From Stagnihabitans sp038231775 (GTDB lineage: Bacteria; Pseudomonadota; Alphaproteobacteria; Rhodobacterales; Rhodobacteraceae): a stretch of DNA of 29,461 bases. The translations under genes and the position numbers were made by a program. Numbering within the stretch: the first letter of the stretch is position 1; each line of letters opens with the position of its first letter. The stretch spans positions 1 to 29,461 of the forward strand of contig JBBRKS010000036.1 of assembly GCA_038231775.1 (NCBI GenBank), written 5' to 3'. Below are positions 1-7,382 of this stretch, one piece after another. Below the pieces are notes generated by a model. That model had not been told where the DNA came from. It saw only the letters and a list, made by a program, of their open reading frames with translations, and made no database searches.

Positions 1-1846
1 AATCCACCAAGGCAAGGGAACGGTCAGCCACGTTCATGGTGCCGATCACGTACAGGTTTTCAGGCAGATAGACCCGTTCGCTGGGGTGTCGGCGGTAGGC
101 CAACTCCAAAGCCTCAGAGGCATTTCTCTTGCTGTCTTCAAGCAGTGTCAGCATTTCCCCGAAAAGCTGCGCTGGATTACCCCGGTTGATCTCTTCGATA
201 ATCAGGACATGAGGAGCGTCGGGCTGCGCTTTCGCCGCATCAATGATCTCCAAAAACACGCCATCCGTCAAAGCGAGCTTTCCATCACCCGATGGTCGCC
301 AGCCGCGCACAAAGTCTTCGTAGGCTAAGGACGGATGAAATTGCACGGAACGGATTTGGCCCGTCTGGGGTTTGGCCAAACCAATCAGAGCCTTACCAAG
401 CCGCTTGGCCAGCCACGTCTTGCCCGTGCCGGGCGGCCCTTGCAGAACGAGGTTCTTTTTCGTGGTCAAACGTTCCAGCATGGACTGCAGGGCCGCTTGT
501 GGAAGAAAACAACCAGCCGCGACGATGTCTGCGGTGCCATAGGTTGCCGGTTGGGCCTCTACAATGCCTTGGAGCAGGTCTTCTTCGGCTTCGTCTGGTT
601 CGTCGGCGTCGTCTGCCGCCGCTTCTTCGTATTGCTTTGCCCAATAGGGGTTCTTCAGGAAAACGGGGTAGTCTTGGCTGGCACCGCCGAAGGTGAACCG
701 CACAAGACGACGTGCATATTCATCATCCAACTTGGCCCGTGCCAAGGTAGTGCGGTAAGTGTAGAAGTACCACTCGCGCGGCACGATTTCTTTCTGCCAT
801 TCAACATCGACCGTCAGGCCATCGCCCCGGTTGGCAACAACGGTCCCGATGGCTTTGATCTTCATACCGGAAACCGGTTTTCCCTTGTTCTCAAAGGGCA
901 GGCCATACTTCCGAACAAACGACGACTTTATGGCGATCTTGTCGCCGGGCCTCATCGTCATGATGAGCGCGCCGAACTTGTCGTGCGTCCCATTCTGCCA
1001 GATGCCGTCCGCCAAGAAGCGATCTAGCTGATCATCCGTCCCGTTCCACAACGCACCGGCGAACCAGAACTGCCGGTTGGGGTCCGAGAACAGGTCTCCG
1101 TCGCCAAGTGTAAGGGCCTCTGGCGGGGCCTCATCGTCCACAACAGTGCCGTAGCCTTCTTTCTGGCGGACGTCTTTGAAAAGCTTGAGTGAGCCTTCTG
1201 GGCTGAGCGTGGCGGCCAGTCCATCCTCAGTCAGCGTCCACATCCCTCGTGTTCGGCTTTCCAACAGGCCCGCTTTGGTCAAGTAAAACCGTGCCCAACC
1301 AATGCGGTTTCCAAGACTCGAATGCCCACCTTTCGTAAGCCTTTCCAGCTCGCCCTCAGGCACGCGGTTTTCTGCCTTGATCCAGTCACCTACCGCCTTT
1401 GGGCTGCCCGAGCCGCCAAGGGCGCGCAAGGCATCAAGCACCGGGTCGAAGAACTGGATGAACTTTGGGCCGCTGAAATCCGCATCAAGCGCATCGGGCG
1501 CGGTCGGTGCCCAGTCAAAAACCTTCTCTTGTTCGCTCTTCAGGAACGCCAAAGGGTCATCGACTACGATGCCCTTCCGCTTCACGTCTTTGATGAAACC
1601 GGTCAGCGCCGCGCCTTCTAGAAGCCCATCCGCCAAATGTGCCTGATTCACGACAATGGCGGGCAGTAACGGCCAGTTCTTTTCGAAGGCCAGCCCAATC
1701 AGCTTGCCCAGCTGAGTGAAAATCTGACTTCGGCTGTTCTGCCAAACGACTCCCTGAGCTACCGCCAGTTCGCCGTAGCCAAGGAACTTACGCTGCCGAG
1801 CCGCCTGCAGGATGGTCTGATACGCGATCTCTAGGTCTAGGGCCAT
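1..1846 (-). CDS. McrB-type 5-methylcytosine restriction ATPase, partial (C-terminus beyond left edge)
   Basis: An open minus-strand frame of 615 codons runs from ATG at 1846 to the window edge without a stop. An AAGG Shine-Dalgarno lies about 8 bases upstream of the ATG. The C-terminal half is the McrB AAA+ motor: Walker A GPPGTGKT near residue 470, then FHPSLAYEDFVRGWRP, Walker B with LIIEEINRGNPAQ near 545, and the sensor GTMNVADRSLALVD near 603. Ahead of it are a first module (1-110, with GYGELA and LLPAIVVNQ), a winged-helix segment like the Mrr N-terminal domain (about 125-225) and an EVE/YTH-like middle domain (about 255-385, with MRPGDKIAIKS) that could read modified bases. An acidic linker rich in D and E lies near 410-430. 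McrB proteins drive an McrC nuclease to cut modified or invading DNA; mcrC would be expected just past the left edge. Family assignment is firm; the target modification is unknown. It sits next to a tRNA fragment, which suggests an island. Confidence 0.9.
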   Translation of the reverse strand, partial: MALDLEIAYQTILQAARQRKFLGYGELAVAQGVVWQNSRSQIFTQLGKLIGLAFEKNWPLLPAIVVNQAHLADGLLEGAALTGFIKDVKRKGIVVDDPLAFLKSEQEKVFDWAPTAPDALDADFSGPKFIQFFDPVLDALRALGGSGSPKAVGDWIKAENRVPEGELERLTKGGHSSLGNRIGWARFYLTKAGLLESRTRGMWTLTEDGLAATLSPEGSLKLFKDVRQKEGYGTVVDDEAPPEALTLGDGDLFSDPNRQFWFAGALWNGTDDQLDRFLADGIWQNGTHDKFGALIMTMRPGDKIAIKSSFVRKYGLPFENKGKPVSGMKIKAIGTVVANRGDGLTVDVEWQKEIVPREWYFYTYRTTLARAKLDDEYARRLVRFTFGGASQDYPVFLKNPYWAKQYEEAAADDADEPDEAEEDLLQGIVEAQPATYGTADIVAAGCFLPQAALQSMLERLTTKKNLVLQGPPGTGKTWLAKRLGKALIGLAKPQTGQIRSVQFHPSLAYEDFVRGWRPSGDGKLALTDGVFLEIIDAAKAQPDAPHVLIIEEINRGNPAQLFGEMLTLLEDSKRNASEALELAYRRHPSERVYLPENLYVIGTMNVADRSLALVD

Positions 1847-1987
1847 GTTTGCCTTCACAACGCCAAAAGCGCCGACACTGAGACCAGCCGGCGATGTTCC
1901 ACTCACTGCAAGTGTCTGACATGGCTAGCACAGATTGCAACTGCGCGGATGCGCCAAGGGTCACATCCGCCATTAGGTACAGCAAGC

Positions 1988-2018
1988 AAAGCAATGTGCA
2001 AGTTTTGCACTTTGCTTT
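1988..2018. repeat. 14-bp inverted repeat with 3-nt loop (hairpin)
   Basis: Arms 1988-2001 and 2005-2018 pair at 13 of 14 positions around the loop GTT. No T tract follows directly, so a simple terminator is not obvious. It lies upstream of mcrB on the island side of the tRNA fragment. A transfer-origin or recombinase-site remnant is possible but is only inference. Confidence 0.6.
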
Positions 2019-2153
2019 CGCTCCTTGCGAAGAGCTGGGGGTCCGGCCGTTCTTCTTCGTTTTTTGGAGAGGGTGACCAGCCGTTCAAACCATCCGTCGT
2101 TCACCGCCGAGGGGAGCTTGCCCCCCGGCTGGTACTCGCCGCACCCGTTGGTA

Positions 2154-2172
2154 GGGCGGGGTGGGGGTGGGG
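2154..2172 (+). other. G-quadruplex motif
   Basis: Four G runs of 3, 4, 5 and 4 bases are separated by single-base loops (C, T, T). This is the short-loop pattern expected to form a very stable intramolecular quadruplex on the plus strand. Confidence 0.6.
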
Positions 2173-2230
2173 CAGCGTTGCGGGGGCCGGGCGCACAGCG
2201 GCACTTGCAGCCCGCTGAACTGCTTTTGGC

Positions 2231-2250
2231 TAGTAGGGGATTAGTAGGGG
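2231..2250. repeat. Two direct copies of TAGTAGGGG
   Basis: TAGTAGGGG occurs at 2231-2239 and again at 2242-2250, an 11-bp period, so both copies face the same side of the helix. The position about 130 bp from the tRNA scar would fit an accessory-protein site for recombination, but that is inference. Confidence 0.4.
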
Positions 2251-2382
2251 AGCGGTGTAAAAGCCAGTCCAACATCTTGTGGCACCGTCCAAGACCCTTG
2301 GAGCAGAAAGCCGTTTCTTTGTAAGGTGTTGTCCAAGGCAGGCAGCCTCGGTGACACACAAGCCAACACTACTTGAGCACAA

Positions 2383-2427
2383 TTCGTAATGATGGGGTCG
2401 GGAGTTCGAGTCTCTTCAGCGGCACCA
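2383..2427 (+). other. 3' half of tRNA-Thr(CGT): probable att site of a genomic island
   Basis: The segment starts with a seven-base anticodon loop (TTCGTAA, anticodon CGT), then the 3' anticodon strand TGATG, a variable region, and a T arm (GGGAG, TTCGAGT, CTCTT). It ends with the acceptor strand CAGCGGC, discriminator A and CCA. A complete tRNA would need 5' GCCGCTG about 76 bases before the CCA, and it is absent. Only three of five anticodon-stem pairs can form with the bases to the left. A 3'-half copy cut at the anticodon loop is what tyrosine-recombinase integration into a tRNA gene leaves at the far end of an island. No integrase is visible in the window. Confidence 0.75.
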
Positions 2428-2664
2428 GTTTTTGGGAAAATATCGCACAAAACCAAGTGTTTGAGCGTATTTTGACCGAAGCAACCGACTTTCCTAACCG
2501 TTTAGAAGCGCCATTCTTTTCAAGCGTGGCGTTGCCGTTCTTGCAATCACAGACCTAGCCAGATCCGGTCGTGCCCAACTGCAGCGCGATGCTAGCCGAA
2601 CCCAGCTAAGCAAGACGTCAGCCGCAGGCTCAAACCCACCCATCCCGACCAAATCCACGGACCT

Positions 2665-4143
2665 TCAGAACATCATTGTCGCTTCGACCGCGCGCCGCCA
2701 ACGGGCGTATTTGGCGTCGCGCTCGCCGACGCTCATCACGGGTTCAAAGCGATGGTCCAGTGCCCAGCTTGCGGCGAAACGGTCGGGGGCCGGGCACAGG
2801 CCGCATTGCAGCCCGGCGAGATAGGCAGCCCCCAGTGCCGTCGTCTCGGTAATCTTCGGGCGGTCAACCGGGGCCCCGGTCACGTCGGCCAGAAACTGCA
2901 TCGCCCAAGCGCTGGCCGTCATGCCGCCGTCCACCCGCAAGACACCGCCCGGCGCACCTTTCCAGTCGGCGCGCATCGCCTCCAAAAGGTCACGGGTCTG
3001 ATAGCCCACACTTTCCAACGCCGCCCGCGCCATCTCTGCCGGGCCGGAGTTGCGCGTCAGGCCAAAGACGGCCCCCCGGCAGTCCGGCTTCCAATAGGGC
3101 GCGCCAAGGCCTGTAAAGGCCGGAACCAGCACGACGCCCTGTGCCGGGTCTGCCGCCTCGGCCAAAGACTGGCTTTCGGCGGCAGTGCCAATGATCTTCA
3201 ACCCGTCGCGCAGCCATTGCACCACAGCCCCGGCAATGAAGATTGATCCTTCCAGCGCATAGGTCGTCTTGCCGTCCAACCGGTAGGCAATGGTGGTCAG
3301 CATCCGGTTCTGCGACTGAACCCGCTCTGATCCGGTGTTCAGCAGGGCAAAACAGCCCGTCCCGTAGGTTGATTTCATCATGCCCGGCGCAAAGCAGGCC
3401 TGGCCGACCGTGGCCGCCTGCTGATCGCCCGCCACACCGCAGATCGGGATGGCCGTCCCGAACAGTGCGGGGTCCGTGGTGCCGTAGTCATCGGCCGAGT
3501 CGCGCACCTGCGGCAACACCGACATCGGAATGTCCAACGCTGCACAAATCTCGGCATCCCACGCGTTCCGGCCAATATCGTACAGCATGGTGCGCGCTGC
3601 GTTGGTGGCGTCGGTGGCATGAACCCGCCCGCCGGTCAGCCGCCAGATCAAAAAGCTGTCGACCGTGCCGAACGCCACTTTGCCAGCACGCGCGCGGGCC
3701 CGTGCACCCGGCACATGATCCAGCACCCATTTGACCTTGGTGGCCGAGAAGTACGGGTCCAGCAGAAGGCCCGTACGTTCGGTCACCATCGGCCCCAGCC
3801 CCGCCTGTTGCAGGGTGGCACAGGTTTCGGCGGTGCGGCGGTCTTGCCAGACGATGGCGCGGTGCAAAGGCTGGCCGGTCTCGCGGTCCCACAACAGGGT
3901 GGTTTCGCGCTGGTTGGTGATGCCGATGGCCTTCGGGGTGATCCCGCCCGCCTTGGCCAAAGCCTCGTGCACTGTGTCCAGCACGGTCTGCCACAGATCC
4001 TCTGGCGCGTGTTCGACCCAGCCCGGTGCCGGATAGTGCTGGGCAAACTCGCGCTGTGCCGAGGCTATCGGGCGCAAGCCCGCATCAAACACGATGGCGC
4101 GGGACGATGTGGTGCCTTGGTCAATCGCAAGGATAAAGGTCAT
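2665..4143 (-). CDS. glpK: Glycerol kinase
   Basis: A 492-residue FGGY-family sugar kinase that phosphorylates glycerol with ATP to sn-glycerol 3-phosphate in the cytoplasm. The N-terminus has the phosphate-binding loop AIDQGTTSSRA (residues 6-16). ITNQRETTLLWD carries Arg79-Glu80, the glycerol-contacting pair equivalent to R83-E84 of the E. coli enzyme. AGDQQAA and STYGTGCF lie near residues 240-270, and DGGMTASAWAMQFLADVTG is the second FGGY region. Length is close to the E. coli protein (about 500). A CGGAGA Shine-Dalgarno precedes the ATG at 4143. The gene stands alone: no glpF, glpD or glpR is adjacent, and it is separated by 161 bp from the upstream gene on the same strand. Confidence 0.96.
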   Translation of the reverse strand: MTFILAIDQGTTSSRAIVFDAGLRPIASAQREFAQHYPAPGWVEHAPEDLWQTVLDTVHEALAKAGGITPKAIGITNQRETTLLWDRETGQPLHRAIVWQDRRTAETCATLQQAGLGPMVTERTGLLLDPYFSATKVKWVLDHVPGARARARAGKVAFGTVDSFLIWRLTGGRVHATDATNAARTMLYDIGRNAWDAEICAALDIPMSVLPQVRDSADDYGTTDPALFGTAIPICGVAGDQQAATVGQACFAPGMMKSTYGTGCFALLNTGSERVQSQNRMLTTIAYRLDGKTTYALEGSIFIAGAVVQWLRDGLKIIGTAAESQSLAEAADPAQGVVLVPAFTGLGAPYWKPDCRGAVFGLTRNSGPAEMARAALESVGYQTRDLLEAMRADWKGAPGGVLRVDGGMTASAWAMQFLADVTGAPVDRPKITETTALGAAYLAGLQCGLCPAPDRFAASWALDHRFEPVMSVGERDAKYARWRRAVEATMMF

Positions 4144-4304
4144 CGGCGTCTCCGGATTTTCGCCAAACTGTCAGGAAAGCGTTCAAGCCGAAAGCCTGTA
4201 TTTGCAGCGGTCTTGGAGTTCAGGCGCGACAAGTGCCCCACAAAAACATGCCTATGCCGCAAAAGTTCGGCACCCGAGCCCCGATTTTCCTGCGAAAACG
4301 CCCG

Positions 4305-5213
4305 TCAGCGCCCGGCCCAGCAGGTCAGCACATAGGCCGCCGTCATCAGATCAAGATGCGCACCACCACCGTTCTTGGCGATGGTGATTTCGGCATCACT
4401 GGTGCGCTTGTACAGGTCTGGTTGGTAAAAGTCGGCGCGTATATCGGCCTCGGTGATGGCACCAGAGGCGATCGGGTCGATCAGTTCGCCGATGTGATGC
4501 ACGGTTGTCGCCCGGGCATCAACAAAGACCGATGCGCGCTGCATTGCCAGATCATCGACCTCGCGCATGCGCGTGGTGTACGCGCCGATCAGGTCCAGAT
4601 GCTGGCCCGGTTGCAGCCAGGCCCCCTTGATCACCGGCTGTGACGCCATCGTGGCCGTGCAGATCACGTCCGCATTCCGAACCGCCGCCTCAAGATCATC
4701 GGCCACCCGCAAGCCCGGCACTTCGGCTGCCATCTTTTCGGCCCCCGCCCGGCTGCGGTTCCACACGGTAAACTCCGCCTCCGGCCAAAGGCTGCGGTAG
4801 GCGTCAACCATCGAGCGCGCTACGGTTCCGGCACCGACCAGCAGGAACCGCCGCGATCCCTTTCGTGCGAGTTTTGACGCGGCAAGCAAGCTGTCGCCCG
4901 CCGTCTTCCATTTGGTCACCAGATGAAAGTCGACAAACGCCTTGGGCACACCGGTCACATCATCAAACAACGTCACCACGCCGTTGACCGTGGGCAAGCC
5001 CGCCGCCGCATTGGCCGGCACGATGGTCGCCACCTTGACCAGCGCCCCCAACCCGCTGATCCACGCGGCACGGTCCAGCATCACATCCTTGTCGCGGTAC
5101 AAGAACAGGTCTGCAATCTCTGCCCGCGGCAACAGGTGGCCCGCCTGAAACGCCGCAAGCAGACCGCGCCATGTCATCAACCGCTCTGCCTCTTGGCCGA
5201 TGGATTCGATCAT
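4305..5213 (-). CDS. Ornithine cyclodeaminase / mu-crystallin family protein
   Basis: A 302-residue NAD(P)-dependent protein of the OCD/mu-crystallin family. The ATG at 5213 is chosen because it overlaps the upstream stop (ATGA) and follows a perfect AGGAGG. A longer frame to 5276 exists but lacks this support. The Rossmann motif LLVGAGTVARSMVDAY is at 124-139, and GAYTTRMREVDD is the family's conserved loop near 218-229. Two positions differ from true ornithine cyclodeaminases: the substrate Arg of the RTAA motif is Lys (KTAG, residues 103-106), and the loop that carries the catalytic Asp (GGD in Pseudomonas OCD) reads GAY. The substrate is therefore probably not ornithine; a ketimine reductase or amino-acid dehydrogenase role is possible. 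It is the last gene of the EamA-HAD-OCD operon. Confidence 0.85.
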   Translation of the reverse strand: MIESIGQEAERLMTWRGLLAAFQAGHLLPRAEIADLFLYRDKDVMLDRAAWISGLGALVKVATIVPANAAAGLPTVNGVVTLFDDVTGVPKAFVDFHLVTKWKTAGDSLLAASKLARKGSRRFLLVGAGTVARSMVDAYRSLWPEAEFTVWNRSRAGAEKMAAEVPGLRVADDLEAAVRNADVICTATMASQPVIKGAWLQPGQHLDLIGAYTTRMREVDDLAMQRASVFVDARATTVHHIGELIDPIASGAITEADIRADFYQPDLYKRTSDAEITIAKNGGGAHLDLMTAAYVLTCWAGR

Positions 5214-5833
5214 AGCCCCGCCTCCTGCTGTGTCAGCAACCCTTCGGCCACCAAGCGCCGTGCCCAGCCTTGCCAATCGTCGAATTGATGAGTCAACCAG
5301 CCCCGCGCCGCAGCCGCCGCGATATTGTCGGCCCGGTCATCGGTGAACAACAGCCCGGCCGGCGCAATCCCGCAATCATCTTCCACCATCTGGTAAATCT
5401 TGGGGTCCGGCTTGATCACGCCCATCCGGCCAGACACATAGTGCCGGTCAAACTCGGCCAGAAAATCCAGCTTGGGGATTGCCTCATCAAACGAACACCG
5501 CCCAAAATTGGTCAGCGCAAAGCAGGGCATCCCTTTCGCCCGCAAAGCCCGCAGCAGGGCTATCGAGCCTTCGATGCGGGGTGATGCCAGTTCAATCCAC
5601 CGGTCATACCACATCCGCACCTCGGGCCCCCAGTCGTCGTGCCGTTCGGCCCACGCATAGATCGTCTCGCGAAACAGCGCGCCCGCGTCGATGTCATCAT
5701 TCATCTTGTGCAGATCGACCGCTGCAAACAGCGCCCTGCGTCGATCCTGACCTATCACCCGGTCGTAAAACGCTTCGGGCTGCCAGCGGGTCAGCACATT
5801 GCCAATGTCGAAAATCACCGCTTCAACGCGCAT
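5210..5833 (-). CDS. HAD-superfamily phosphatase (YihX-like)
   Basis: A 207-residue HAD subfamily IA hydrolase. Motif I is FDIGNVL with nucleophile Asp9; the usual second Asp is Gly, as in the YihX group of sugar-phosphate phosphatases. Motif II is TNFG, motif III is KPDPKIYQ, and motif IV is FTDDRADN. The helical cap between motifs I and II covers roughly residues 15-85. It starts at ATG 5833 behind a GAGG and overlaps the 3' end of the upstream transporter gene by 11 bp. Its own stop overlaps the next start as ATGA. The tight coupling suggests that all three gene products act on one compound or pathway. The substrate cannot be read from the sequence. Confidence 0.88.
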   Translation of the reverse strand: MRVEAVIFDIGNVLTRWQPEAFYDRVIGQDRRRALFAAVDLHKMNDDIDAGALFRETIYAWAERHDDWGPEVRMWYDRWIELASPRIEGSIALLRALRAKGMPCFALTNFGRCSFDEAIPKLDFLAEFDRHYVSGRMGVIKPDPKIYQMVEDDCGIAPAGLLFTDDRADNIAAAAARGWLTHQFDDWQGWARRLVAEGLLTQQEAGL

Positions 5834-6809
5834 GTCGCCTCACTGTTTCGCGGTACAAGGTATACAGCCCCGCCCCGATGATCAGCGCAATCCCGATCCA
5901 GCCTTGGGTATCCGGGAAGGTGCCAAACACCAAAAGCCCCCAGATCACCGCCAACGGCATCGAGGTATATTCAAACGGTGCCACCAAGGCTGCCTCGTTC
6001 ATCCGGTAGGCCTGGCTCATCAGCAAACCGCCAATCGCCACCGAAACCCCGGTACCCAGAAAGAAGAGCCAGTCGCCCGCCGCAGGGATCACCCAAGGCC
6101 GGAACAAAAACGCCAATGAGGCATCCGCAGACCCCGCCAGATGCCCGTCCCCCACGAAAAACCCCATGGTCGACGACACCACGATAAACGCCACCTGCGT
6201 GTAGATGCCAAAGGTCACGGCACTTTCGGTCTCGCGCATCATCCGCGTCATGGTTTGCGTCGTGGCATAACATAGGGCAGAGATCAGAACCAAAACCGCC
6301 ACCCAGTGGAACTGCCCCTCTGGCCGCAACATCACCACGACCCCGATCAGGCCGACAACCACTGCCCCCCAGCGATGCCAGCCGACCTTCTCGCCCAGCA
6401 CGACGACCGATAGCATCGTCAGCAGCAAGGGGGCGACAAACCCGATCGCGGCAGCATCCGCCAAGGGCAGTGCCGCCAACCCCAGAAAATACGTCGCATT
6501 TGAAATCATCACGATGGTGGCTCGGATCGTATGCATCCAGGGCCGCCGCGTCCGCCAGATCCGCCGCTGTCCCGACACTGCCGCAAAGCCCAAGATGAAT
6601 GCCAGACCGACAAAAGCCCGCACCAGAATGACCTGATGCAGCGCATAGGCGCCTGACAGTTGCTTGATGCACAGATCGTTCAGCGAAAAGACCGCCGACC
6701 CCGCCATTGCCGCCGCAATCCCCAGCACCACTTGGCGTGAGGCCTTCGGAACCACCGGGGTCTCTGCCACACCGTCGCCCGAAGGCCCAAGGGAAACTTC
6801 CTGTGTCAT
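5823..6809 (-). CDS. EamA/DMT-superfamily transporter
   Basis: A 328-residue inner-membrane protein with about ten hydrophobic segments in two EamA repeats, preceded by a polar tail of about 28 residues. The repeats begin near VVLGIAAAMAGSAVFSLNDL and again near LVLISALCYATTQTM. DMT proteins usually export metabolites or amino acids. The conserved segment PLLLTMLSVVVLGEKVGWHRW closes the first repeat. ATG at 6809 follows a G-rich stretch (GGGGTGGGGG). It is the first gene of the operon with the HAD phosphatase and the OCD-family protein. The substrate is unknown; the neighbours hint at an amino-acid-like compound. Confidence 0.9.
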   Translation of the reverse strand: MTQEVSLGPSGDGVAETPVVPKASRQVVLGIAAAMAGSAVFSLNDLCIKQLSGAYALHQVILVRAFVGLAFILGFAAVSGQRRIWRTRRPWMHTIRATIVMISNATYFLGLAALPLADAAAIGFVAPLLLTMLSVVVLGEKVGWHRWGAVVVGLIGVVVMLRPEGQFHWVAVLVLISALCYATTQTMTRMMRETESAVTFGIYTQVAFIVVSSTMGFFVGDGHLAGSADASLAFLFRPWVIPAAGDWLFFLGTGVSVAIGGLLMSQAYRMNEAALVAPFEYTSMPLAVIWGLLVFGTFPDTQGWIGIALIIGAGLYTLYRETVRRHAR

Positions 6810-6850
6810 CCCCCACCCCTACCAGCCGACAGCCCCCGGATTCTATCCCG

Positions 6851-6884
6851 CCTGCGACACCAATGCACCTGCGACACCAATGCA
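6851..6884. repeat. 17-bp tandem duplication
   Basis: Two identical 17-bp units abut at 6851-6867 and 6868-6884, in the leader between yaiI and the EamA gene. They sit 9 bp before the hairpin at 6893-6910. Confidence 0.8.
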
Positions 6885-6892
6885 CCCCGTAG

Positions 6893-6910
6893 GTCGGGGG
6901 ATACCCCGAC
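6893..6910 (-). terminator. Hairpin downstream of the fghA-yaiI operon
   Basis: A perfect 7-bp stem (GTCGGGG / CCCCGAC) with a 4-base loop lies 22 bp past the yaiI stop on the minus strand. There is no clear U tract, so it may be a weak or Rho-assisted terminator. It separates the fghA-yaiI unit from the EamA operon. Confidence 0.5.
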
Positions 6911-6932
6911 TCCCTCGCAAACACTCCCCCAT

Positions 6933-7382
6933 TCACCCCGCCGCCGCCGCCCGCAGCAGCCGGTCGAGCACGTCCAAAAACCGCGAGCGGTCCGCCTTGC
7001 TGAACAACTTGCCGCCGCCCTGCCGGAACGGATCGGCACTGCGCAGGTCGGCCATCAGATCGCGCGTCGCCAGAACCATGCCGATGTTGGCGCGGTTCAA
7101 CTCCTCGCCGTTGTGCTTCAAAACCCGCGCCCCGGCCTCGACACAGCGGGCGGCAAGCGGGATATCGCCAGTCACCACGACATCGCCCGGCTTGGCAGTC
7201 CCGGCAATCCACTTGTCCGCTTCATCCGGCCCCTGCGCCACAAAAACGCTTTCCACCAAAGGGTTGGCAGAAGGTCTTATCCCACCGTTCGACACCAGCA
7301 CCATCCGGACCCGCAGCCGGGTTGCCACCCGTTCCGCCTCTTCCTTTACCGGGCAGGCGTCTGCGTCGATGTACAGCGTCAT
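6933..7382 (-). CDS. YaiI/YqxD family protein (DUF188, UPF0178)
   Basis: A 149-residue protein of the widely conserved DUF188 family, which resembles PIN-like nuclease folds; no reaction is established as far as I know. The N-terminus IDADACPVK is the family signature, and a second acidic motif occurs in VVTGDIPLA. The C-terminal part has FRQGGGKLFSKADRSRF, the usual family tail. The ATG at 7382 overlaps the fghA stop (ATGA), so it is translated with the formaldehyde-detoxification gene. A functional link with FghA is not implied by the family. Confidence 0.9.
   Translation of the reverse strand: MTLYIDADACPVKEEAERVATRLRVRMVLVSNGGIRPSANPLVESVFVAQGPDEADKWIAGTAKPGDVVVTGDIPLAARCVEAGARVLKHNGEELNRANIGMVLATRDLMADLRSADPFRQGGGKLFSKADRSRFLDVLDRLLRAAAAG

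Larger units (their letters stand above)
1847..2664. other. Gene-poor stretch between mcrB and glpK: island end
   Basis: I see no credible protein gene here. Open frames exist on both strands but they are short, Cys- or Pro-rich and unlike known families. The stretch holds a near-perfect hairpin (1988-2018), an 8-bp inverted repeat (2076-2083 with 2126-2133), a short-loop G-quadruplex motif (2154-2172), a short direct repeat (2231-2250) and the 3' half of a tRNA-Thr (2383-2427). From 2428 to 2664 I see nothing beyond a T run right after the tRNA CCA end. Confidence 0.6.

Noticed and set aside
335..1027. Plus-strand 230-codon frame
   Set aside because: Shadow of the mcrB frame on the opposite strand, which has clear AAA+ motifs.
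1973..2359. Minus-strand 128-codon frame upstream of mcrB
   Set aside because: Rich in Cys, Pro and Lys/Arg clusters, spans the G-quadruplex and the hairpin, and has no family motif or convincing ribosome site.
2352..2427. Complete tRNA gene
   Set aside because: The 5' acceptor strand GCCGCTG and a D arm are missing, and the anticodon stem pairs only 3 of 5.
2241..2456. Minus-strand 71-codon frame containing EETRTPDPIITN
   Set aside because: It is the antisense translation of the tRNA-Thr fragment, a familiar false gene at integration scars.
5971..7212. Minus-strand 413-codon frame
   Set aside because: Out-of-frame shadow over the EamA gene and yaiI; low-complexity Gly/Arg/Cys content.
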